Shown here: piece by piece, positions 6,688-11,931 of the stretch
How the letters are laid out: each line of letters opens with the position of its first letter
Position numbering within the stretch: the first letter of the stretch is position 1
From: JAJKIV01 sp036509075
Lineage (GTDB): Bacteria > Gemmatimonadota > Gemmatimonadetes > Gemmatimonadales > Gemmatimonadaceae
Assembly (NCBI GenBank): GCA_036509075.1
Contig: DATCGG010000195.1
Location: 1-11,931 of the forward strand
DNA: 11,931 nt
Direction of reading: 5' to 3'
Program-made: the position numbers and the translations under genes
The notes under the pieces: generated by a model
What the model was told of the DNA's origin: nothing
The model's database searches: none
What the model saw: only the letters and a program-made list of their open reading frames with translations

Positions 6688-8103
6688 ATGCGTCTTTCGA
6701 TCGACACCGTCGTCCGTCGCGGGCTCTCCGTCTCCAGCATTCTCCTGGCCGCGGCAGTCGTCGGCTGCAGCCCCGGCGAACGCCGAACGGGCGACAGCTC
6801 CGCCACCGCGGCGACCTCGGACACTACGTTCCCGGCGAAATGCGCCGGCGACAATGGCGGCCTCACGCTGCCGGCCGGGATCTGCGCAACGGTGTTCGCC
6901 GACAGCATTGGCCAGGCTCGACACATCGTCGTGGCATCGAACGGCGACGTCTACGTGACGCTCGAGGGGACGCAGCCGCCGCCGAAGAATCAGACCGCCG
7001 CGCCCGCGCCGCCGGCACCGAAACCGAAAGCGTCGTTCGTCGCGCTTCGCGACAGCACGCGCGACGGCCGCGCCGACGTGATCACCCGCATCGGGACCGT
7101 CGGCAACACCGGTATCGCGCTCGCGAACGGCTACCTCTACGTCGACGAGGGCAAGGACATCGTGCGCTACAAGCGCGGTGACGACGAGCTGACGCCCAGC
7201 GGCAAGCGCGAGGTCGTCGTGAAGGACCTGCCGATGTTGCCCGGCCATCGCGCGCGCAGCATCGCGATCGGCAACGACGGGGCGCTCTACGTCAACGTCG
7301 GTTCGGCCACGAACAGTTGTCAGGTGAAGGACCGCACCAACGACTCGCCCGGCAACGACCCGTGCACGGAGCTGAACACCCGTGCGGGGATCTGGAAGTT
7401 CGACGCGAACAAGACCGGCCAGAGCTTTTCGCCGGCGGCGCGGTTTGCGTCGGGAATCCGGAATGGGATGGGGGTGGCCATTCATCCGGGCGACGGCGCG
7501 CTGTTCGCCACGCAGCACGGCCGCGACCAGCTGCACGACAACTGGCCGAGCGTCTTCCCCACCACGCAGTACTCGGCGGAGAACCCGGGGGAAGAGATGC
7601 TGCAGGTGAGCCAGGGCGACAACTTCGGCTGGCCATACTGCTACTACGCGATGGACGAGAAGAAGCTCGTCACGGCGCCGGAGTACGGCGGCGATGGGAA
7701 GAAAACGGATCGCTGCACGGACAAGAAGGAGCCGGCCGCGGTCTTCCCCGGGCACTGGGCACCGATGTCGCTGCTGTTCTACACGGGCAACGCGCTGCCG
7801 GCGAAGTACAAGGACGGCGTGTTCATCGCGTTTCACGGCTCGTGGAACCGCCTTCCGGAGCCACAGCAGGGTTATCGCGTGGTGTTCCAGCCGATGTCGA
7901 ACGGCAAGGCGAGCGGCGCGTACGAGACGTTCGCGGACGGCTTCGCCGGGCTTCCCGCGAACGAGATCCAGCCGGATCGCGCGAAGCACCGGCCGGTCGG
8001 GCTCGCGCAGGGGCCGGATGGAGCGCTCTACATCACGGACGATGCCGGCGGCCGGATCTACCGCCTAACGAAGGCCGGAGCGGAAGCCAAGCAAGCGCCG
8101 TAG
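6688..8103 (+). CDS. PQQ-dependent sugar (sorbosone-type) dehydrogenase, lipoprotein
   Basis: This is a 471-residue protein. The ATG at 6688 has GAGG 5 nt upstream. The N-terminus is a lipoprotein signal with lipobox V24-V25-G26-C27, so the mature enzyme is membrane-anchored outside the cytoplasm. The body is a GSDH-family beta-propeller: ICATVFADSIGQARHIVV, GNTGIALANGYLYV, LPGHRARSIAIGNDGALYVNVG, GIWKFDANKTGQ, ASGIRNGMGVAIHP, NFGWPYCYY, AFHGSWNR (383-388, the PQQ/substrate loop) and RPVGLAQGPDGALYITDD. A Pro/Ala/Lys-rich insertion at residues 95-115 interrupts the first blades and probably forms an exposed loop. It shares its fold and the HGSWNR signature with the gene at 1-843 but diverges elsewhere. 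The natural substrate is not readable from sequence. Confidence 0.9.
   Translation: MRLSIDTVVRRGLSVSSILLAAAVVGCSPGERRTGDSSATAATSDTTFPAKCAGDNGGLTLPAGICATVFADSIGQARHIVVASNGDVYVTLEGTQPPPKNQTAAPAPPAPKPKASFVALRDSTRDGRADVITRIGTVGNTGIALANGYLYVDEGKDIVRYKRGDDELTPSGKREVVVKDLPMLPGHRARSIAIGNDGALYVNVGSATNSCQVKDRTNDSPGNDPCTELNTRAGIWKFDANKTGQSFSPAARFASGIRNGMGVAIHPGDGALFATQHGRDQLHDNWPSVFPTTQYSAENPGEEMLQVSQGDNFGWPYCYYAMDEKKLVTAPEYGGDGKKTDRCTDKKEPAAVFPGHWAPMSLLFYTGNALPAKYKDGVFIAFHGSWNRLPEPQQGYRVVFQPMSNGKASGAYETFADGFAGLPANEIQPDRAKHRPVGLAQGPDGALYITDDAGGRIYRLTKAGAEAKQAP
8063..8070 (-). repeat. CGTTAGGC motif copy 10
   Basis: Antisense near the 3' end of the second dehydrogenase gene, read there as CTA-ACG (Leu-Thr). 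Confidence 0.8.
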
Positions 8104-8111
8104 TGAACGAT

Positions 8112-8149
8112 CCTGATGACTGAAAACCGATAGGTTTTCAGTCATCAGG
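8112..8149. terminator. bidirectional hairpin between convergent genes
   Basis: A perfect 17-bp stem (8112-8128 with 8133-8149) closes a GATA loop. Each arm contains a run of four A or T. It lies 8 bp after the dehydrogenase stop (8103) and 13 bp from the end of the opposing permease gene (8163), so it can end transcription both ways. It has no long trailing T tract. Confidence 0.75.
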
Positions 8150-8162
8150 CCAGGAGACAGCG

Positions 8163-10754
8163 TTAGTCTCCGCGCAGCACCGTGATGGGATCGACACTCG
8201 CCGCCCTCACGGCGGGTCGCACACATCCCACGACCGCCGTCACGAAGCACAGTACCGCCGCCAGGCCAATCGTCAGCGGATCGCCGGGTTGCACGCCCGC
8301 CAGCAACGCTCCCATCGCCCGCGCCGCCAGGTAGGCGATGAACACGCCGATGGCTACCCCGGCCGCCGCCAGCACCAGCCCCTCCCGCATCACTCGACCC
8401 ACGATGCTGCCGACCTGTTCGCCCAGCGCGCGCCTCACGCCGAGCTCGCGGGAGCGCTGGGAGACGGCGAACGCCAGCAGCCCGTGAATGCCCACCCCCG
8501 CGATCACCAGCGCGATCGTAGCCAGCATGCCTAGCAGACGAAGCTGCGTCACCCGTGAGGACGTCTGGCTCGCGACCAGCTCCGTCAGCATCCGCACGTC
8601 CGAGATCGGCTGATCGGGATCCGCACCCGCGATGATGCGTCGGACGGCCGGCAGCAGCGTCGCGGCCGGGACGGTCGAGCGTACGACGAGATCCTTCGGC
8701 GCGTAGAACACCATCATTCCATCGGGAAGCTGCGTGGCTGGCAGGTAGACCTGTGGCTCGCTCGGGCGCTCGAGCCCGCGAACCCGTACGTTGCCCACCA
8801 CGCCCACGATCGTGCGCGGGATGGTGATGATCGTGAACTGCTTGCCGATCGCGTTCTCGTTAGGCCACATGCGCTTCGCGAACGATTCGCTCACCACCGC
8901 CACCGGTGGGCTCTCTCGCCGATCGGCGTCGGCGATGTCCCGCCCCGCGCGCAGCGTAATCCCCATGGCGGCAAAGTACTGTGGCGTCACGAAGCGCAGC
9001 CCAACGGTGTTCGAGGCGTCGCGAACGACGGGCGCGCCCGCAATCGTCGTCGGCCAGATGCCACCGCCCATGACCATCGGAAGTCCCGACATGTACGCCG
9101 CGTTCTGGACGCCGGGGAGTGCGCGGACGTCCTGAAGCACGCGGTCGTAGAACGCCACGCGTTGCGCTCCGAACGCCGCCTTTTCTCCGGTCAGCTCGGT
9201 CCGCAGCGTCAGCACGCCTTCCGCACGGAAGCCTGGGTCAGTCCCCTGGATCCGAAGGACCGCCCGAATGAGGAGTCCCGACGAAACGAGGAGCACGACG
9301 CAGGCGGCGACCTCGATCGTGACGAGGACCGCGCGAAGTCGCTGCGTCCGCATGCCGCCACGAGCTCCGCCGCGAAGGGCGTCGAGCGCCCTGCTCCGCC
9401 CCGCGGCGATGGCCGGCCCGACTCCGAACGTCAGTCCGGTCAAGAGAACGAGTGCCCCTGCTGCGAGCAGTACCCGCAGGTCCACTGACGGCTGGCCACT
9501 CACCGGAAGCGAGTCGGGCACCAGGCGCGCGAGCACCGGCACGCCGGCCACGGCGATCGCCACGCCCGCAATGCCGCCGAACAGCGCCAGCCCCATGCTC
9601 TCGGTGACGAGCTGCCTGACGATGCGCTCGCGTCCGGCGCCAAGCGCCGCGCGAACCGCCAGCTCGCGGCTTCGATGCGCGGACCGCGCGAGCAGGAGGC
9701 TCGCGAGATTCGCACACGCGAGCAGCAGGATGCACAGCGCCGCACCGCAGAGGGCGAGCACGAGCATCCGGGAGCGCGCGGACATCTCGTCGCGCATGTC
9801 AACGACAACCGCGCTCGTGTGCTCGTTCGCTCTCGGGTCGAGCTGCTCGAGCCGCGCTGCGACCGCCGCGACGTCTGTCGCTGCCTGCTCGGTCGTCACG
9901 CCCGGCCGGAGCCGCGCGACCACAGAGAGGAAGTTGTCGCTTCGATCGGCGAAGAAAGCCTCGCGCAGCAGGAACGGAACCCACGCGTCGATCTCGCGAG
10001 TTGGAAACGCGAACGCCGCGGGCATGACGCCGATCACGCTGTACGGCTCACCATCGAGTCGGACCGCCCTGCCGACGATGCCGGCGTCCCCGCCGAACTG
10101 GCTTTGCCAGAGCCCGTAGCTCAGGACGACCACCTGTTCGTTTGTCGAGTCCTCCGGCGTGATGGCGCGGCCCAGGAGCGGCGGCACCCCGAGCACCGGC
10201 ATCGCATGCGGCGTCATGATCCCGACCGTGAGGTGTCGCGGCTCGCCCGTGCCCACCAGGTTCATCGTGCGGTCGGAGTACGCGCCCATCGCGGCGAACG
10301 AGTGCGTCATGGCTTTCATGTCGCGGTAGTTCGCCGGCGAGAACTCCATGCGCGGGTACCCGGGCGTCGATTCCCAGAGGTCGACGAGCCGATCGGGTTC
10401 ATGGAACGGCAGCGGCCGAAGCAGCACGAAGTCCGCGAGCGAGAATGCCGCCGTGTTCGCGCCGACGCCTAACGCGATCACGAGGATCGCCGTCAGCGTG
10501 AAGCCGGGACTGGCCCGCAACGACCGGCCGGCGTACCGCACATCGTGCCGAAGGATTTCCCAGTGCGCCGCGATCGCGTTCGGGACCACGTCGCCAACAG
10601 CGGCGAGCGCGCCGAGGAGCGGGCGTGCCGGCCCCGACATGTCCCGAAGCCGCGCCACGAACGTTGCGGTGAGCGCGCGGCCGTACTCGTTGCGGAAGCT
10701 CGCCGGGTAGAGGTACAGGAGCACGCGGTAGAACCGCTCGAGCGCGCGCATCAT
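8163..10754 (-). CDS. ADOP-family ABC transporter permease
   Basis: This 863-residue membrane protein has the layout of the 'acidobacterial duplicated orphan permease' family. A short cytoplasmic prefix (FYRVLLYLYPASFRNEYG, residues 8-25) and the DVRYAGRSLRASPGFT linker (71-86) precede a first transmembrane segment. Two MacB-PCD plus FtsX-type halves follow, the second starting near LRAVLVTIEVAACVVLL. The FtsX-type core appears as LLLARSAHRSRELAVRAALGAGRERIVRQL and again as VSQRSRELGVRRALGEQVGSIVGRV. The C-terminus is the usual DPITVLRGD. ADOP proteins have no ATPase gene next to them and their substrates are unknown; MacB-like export or lipoprotein-related mechanotransmission is the common guess. 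The ATG overlaps the PadR stop as ATGA, with GGAG (10760-10763 on this strand) 5 nt upstream, indicating translational coupling. Confidence 0.95.
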   Translation of the reverse strand: MMRALERFYRVLLYLYPASFRNEYGRALTATFVARLRDMSGPARPLLGALAAVGDVVPNAIAAHWEILRHDVRYAGRSLRASPGFTLTAILVIALGVGANTAAFSLADFVLLRPLPFHEPDRLVDLWESTPGYPRMEFSPANYRDMKAMTHSFAAMGAYSDRTMNLVGTGEPRHLTVGIMTPHAMPVLGVPPLLGRAITPEDSTNEQVVVLSYGLWQSQFGGDAGIVGRAVRLDGEPYSVIGVMPAAFAFPTREIDAWVPFLLREAFFADRSDNFLSVVARLRPGVTTEQAATDVAAVAARLEQLDPRANEHTSAVVVDMRDEMSARSRMLVLALCGAALCILLLACANLASLLLARSAHRSRELAVRAALGAGRERIVRQLVTESMGLALFGGIAGVAIAVAGVPVLARLVPDSLPVSGQPSVDLRVLLAAGALVLLTGLTFGVGPAIAAGRSRALDALRGGARGGMRTQRLRAVLVTIEVAACVVLLVSSGLLIRAVLRIQGTDPGFRAEGVLTLRTELTGEKAAFGAQRVAFYDRVLQDVRALPGVQNAAYMSGLPMVMGGGIWPTTIAGAPVVRDASNTVGLRFVTPQYFAAMGITLRAGRDIADADRRESPPVAVVSESFAKRMWPNENAIGKQFTIITIPRTIVGVVGNVRVRGLERPSEPQVYLPATQLPDGMMVFYAPKDLVVRSTVPAATLLPAVRRIIAGADPDQPISDVRMLTELVASQTSSRVTQLRLLGMLATIALVIAGVGIHGLLAFAVSQRSRELGVRRALGEQVGSIVGRVMREGLVLAAAGVAIGVFIAYLAARAMGALLAGVQPGDPLTIGLAAVLCFVTAVVGCVRPAVRAASVDPITVLRGD
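8858..8865 (+). repeat. CGTTAGGC motif copy 11
   Basis: Antisense in the ADOP permease gene, which reads CCT-AAC (Pro-Asn in MWPNEN). Confidence 0.8.
10467..10474 (-). repeat. CGTTAGGC motif copy 12
   Basis: Sense in the ADOP permease gene as GCG-TTA-GGC (Ala-Leu-Gly) inside the first transmembrane segment. Confidence 0.8.
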
Positions 10755-11113
10755 GTGGTCTCCGGCGTTAGGCCGCGCGCGCGCGCGAGGCGGACCAGCT
10801 GCGACAGGCGCGCCATCTCCGCTCGGGCGACGGCGGTACCGAACGGCGTGATGCGATAGTAGCGTCGGCGCTCGTCGTCGAGCCGCGCGGCGGGCCGTTT
10901 CAGGACTTCGGCGATGAGTCCCTGCTCGACCATGCGAGCGACAGACCGGTACAGCGTGCCGGCGCTCAGCCGCAGCTCTCCGTCGGTGCGCTCTTCGACG
11001 TCCTGGATGATGGCGTAGCCGTGACGCTCCTGATCGACCAGAGCGAGCAGGATATGGAACGTTGCCGGCGGGAGCGGCAGCAACGCCTCTAGTTCCGTGC
11101 GGTCGGTTGTCAT
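10751..11113 (-). CDS. PadR-family transcriptional regulator
   Basis: This 120-residue winged-helix protein has the PadR N-terminal signature: HILLALVDQERHGYAIIQDV (recognition region), then LRLSAGTLYRSVARMVEQGLI, then the RRRYYRITPFGTAVARAE wing. The C-terminus is short, so it is the small PadR type that dimerises through its last helix. It is the first gene of a two-gene operon with the ADOP permease (4-bp overlap). That is a standard pairing in Acidobacteriota and Gemmatimonadota, and it probably represses its own operon through the palindrome at 11123-11141. The ATG at 11113 has no Shine-Dalgarno and sits 5 nt from a TATAAT box, suggesting a leaderless message. Confidence 0.95.
   Translation of the reverse strand: MTTDRTELEALLPLPPATFHILLALVDQERHGYAIIQDVEERTDGELRLSAGTLYRSVARMVEQGLIAEVLKRPAARLDDERRRYYRITPFGTAVARAEMARLSQLVRLARARGLTPETT
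10766..10773 (+). repeat. CGTTAGGC motif copy 13
   Basis: Antisense at the 3' end of the padR gene, read there as CTA-ACG (Leu-Thr in GLTPETT), next to the permease ribosome site. Confidence 0.8.
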
Positions 11114-11118
11114 GGTGG

Positions 11119-11148
11119 ATTATATAGCCATAGTGGCTATAACCGCAA
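11119..11148 (-). promoter_or_regulatory. promoter of the padR-ADOP operon
   Basis: On the minus strand, TTGCGG (11148-11143) and a perfect TATAAT (11124-11119) are separated by 18 bp. Only five bases lie between TATAAT and the ATG, so transcription should start at or next to the A of the start codon. Confidence 0.7.
11123..11141. promoter_or_regulatory. probable PadR operator (19-bp palindrome)
   Basis: TATAGCCA (11123-11130), a 3-bp spacer TAG, and TGGCTATA (11134-11141) form a perfect dyad. It fills the promoter spacer and overlaps the -10 box. A dimeric winged-helix repressor bound here would block polymerase, which fits autoregulation by the adjacent PadR. The assignment to PadR is by position and is not shown directly. 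Confidence 0.75.
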
Positions 11149-11252
11149 TGCGTATACTATCCTCGAGGCGTTTCGCCATCGCCGCCTCAAGTTGGTTCGG
11201 TGTACCGATCGTGTGGGGGGCGCCGCAGTCGTTCGCAGATCGGCGTTAGCCG

Positions 11253-11568
11253 TCATCGCACGCCTCCCACCGTCGCGCGTCGCCCGTCCCCGGCAGTTGC
11301 CAGCGTGATCAGCTCGCTCGTTCGAGGAACTCCGCGCAGCCCACCCAATACCATGTTGTGCGACAGCACGCGCGCGTGGATCTTCTCCAGTTGCTCGCGT
11401 GGCGCGGGTGAAACCAGCGTTGCCCGGAAGTGCAGCGTGCGGTAACAGTGGCGCGCTTCGGGCGGCGCATCGAATCCGCCAAGCCCGTCGAACTCACCTC
11501 GTGGATCGAACTCTCCTTCGACCACGAACTCCACGCGCTCGAGCGGGATCCCGAAGTGCGCACTCGCG
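11253..11568 (-). pseudogene. OsmC-like protein, C-terminal remnant
   Basis: The frame from about 11568 to TGA 11253-11255 reads AHFGIPLERVEFVVEGEFD, then a Gly-rich turn, RTLHFRATLVSPAPREQLEKIHARV and a final HNMVLGGLRG helix. This is the order of the second half of OsmC/Ohr-like proteins: end of the central helix, two long strands, then an EQL-type helix. The N-terminal half, with the first catalytic Cys, is absent because a TAG (11571-11573) cuts the frame and sigma-factor sequence lies upstream. The helix position that often carries the second Cys lacks it here. The only start inside the frame would be a GTG near 11534. OsmC is my best guess; another small alpha/beta family is possible. 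Confidence 0.5.
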
Positions 11569-11931
11569 CCCTAACGCGAACGTCGTCGATGAGCGCGGCG
11601 CTCGCGAGCAGCGCCTCGGCAAGCTTGATCTTTGCTTCGGACAGCCGGCTTCGCACCGTTCCGATCGGGACGCCGAGGATCCGTCGCGACTTCGTCGTAT
11701 GAGTCGTAGCTCCCGAAGTAGCGCAGCATGGCGCTCACGCGGAGCGGTTCGGGAAGCCGCTGCAGCGCCCCCCATTCGGGATCACGCACCGACCCGATAT
11801 GGCGGATCGCCGCAAGGCACGTCTCCTGAACGGCGTCTTCAGCATCCGAGCGGTATCCCCCCACGAGGCGCACCGCCGTCGCGAAGAGGCGTGGCCGGTG
11901 GCGCTCGAGCAGGAGTCCGAGCGCGGCGCGA
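11558..11931 (-). pseudogene. ECF-type sigma-70 factor, decayed (upstream end outside window)
   Basis: Reading leftward from the window edge, sigma region 2 is clear: LLLERHRPRLFATAVRLVGG, then DAEDAVQETCLAAIRHIG. It runs straight from SVRDP into EWGALQRLPEPLRVSAMLRYF of region 4. The usual stretch of several tens of residues between these blocks (end of region 2 and the linker) is missing in frame. At 11684 one extra base shifts the frame: SYDEVA is followed by nonsense in the original frame, while the next frame continues exactly as RILGVPIGTVRSRLSEAKIKLAEALL. The original frame then stops at 11571. Two independent lesions point to a dead gene, unless the assembly is faulty here. Intact relatives bind core RNA polymerase at special promoters. 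Confidence 0.75.
11569..11576 (-). repeat. one-mismatch motif copy CGTTAGGG
   Basis: Sits at the boundary between the sigma-factor and OsmC-like remnants; its TAG is the in-frame stop that separates them. Confidence 0.55.

Noticed and set aside
6583..7989. 468-codon open frame on the - strand opposite the second dehydrogenase
   Set aside because: It is antisense to a gene with a lipobox and HGSWNR signature, and its Arg/Val-rich translation has no domain.
8161..8168. CGTTAGTC at the permease stop codon and CGTTAGCC at 11244-11251
   Set aside because: They share only the CGTTAG core with the octamer and differ in its conserved GGC end, so they were not counted as copies.
10774..10790. Alternating CG run near the end of the padR gene
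   Set aside because: It encodes the Arg/Ala stretch of the PadR C-terminus in frame and is explained by GC-rich codon choice.
11200..11702. Open frames on the + strand (11200-11445, 11430-11702)
   Set aside because: The second is antisense to the sigma/OsmC remnants and the first largely so. Neither has a recognisable motif, and the minus-strand frames carry the homology.
1..11931. CRISPR array, insertion sequence, phage or defence genes
   Set aside because: No direct repeats with spacers, transposase, integrase, nuclease or toxin motifs were seen; the repeats present are the dispersed octamer and single hairpins.

Overview
The window is GC-rich bacterial DNA with densely packed genes on both strands. 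A large ADOP-type permease coupled to a PadR regulator, two PQQ-type sorbosone dehydrogenase homologues and short lipoproteins suggest a soil-type Gemmatimonadota or Acidobacteriota chromosome, with Gemmatimonadota as my preferred guess. This is inference from gene content; no taxonomic marker is present.

Layout. Positions 1-843 (+) hold the 3' part of a sorbosone/glucose dehydrogenase-like beta-propeller gene. It is followed by a non-coding stretch with several hairpins and a strong intrinsic terminator (about 852-988). Positions 1180-2712 (-) encode an FAD-dependent oxidoreductase with a C-terminal Rieske domain. Divergent from it, 2867-4864 (+) encodes a soluble bis-MGD molybdo/tungsto-enzyme. 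A 114-nt imperfect palindrome (4861-4974) starts on that gene's stop codon. Next come a small lipoprotein (5043-5519), a mannonate dehydratase (5529-6575) and a second PQQ-type dehydrogenase, itself a lipoprotein (6688-8103). A perfect 17-bp hairpin (8112-8149) separates this run from a convergent operon: PadR regulator (10751-11113, -) and ADOP permease (8163-10754, -), which overlap by ATGA. The PadR promoter carries a 19-bp palindrome and appears to give a leaderless transcript. The right end (11253-11931, -) holds decayed remnants of an ECF sigma factor and an OsmC-like protein.

Functional reading. The left and middle parts look like peripheral carbohydrate oxidation and hexuronate catabolism (dehydrogenases, UxuA) next to redox enzymes of unknown substrate. 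The right part is a self-contained, probably autoregulated, membrane permease module.

The most unusual signal is not a gene. The octamer CGTTAGGC/GCCTAACG occurs 13 times by eye, with three further one-mismatch copies. It appears in both orientations, in several reading frames, in and between genes, and it often forces rare Leu or Arg codons (TTA, CTA, AGG). This suggests selection on the DNA word itself.
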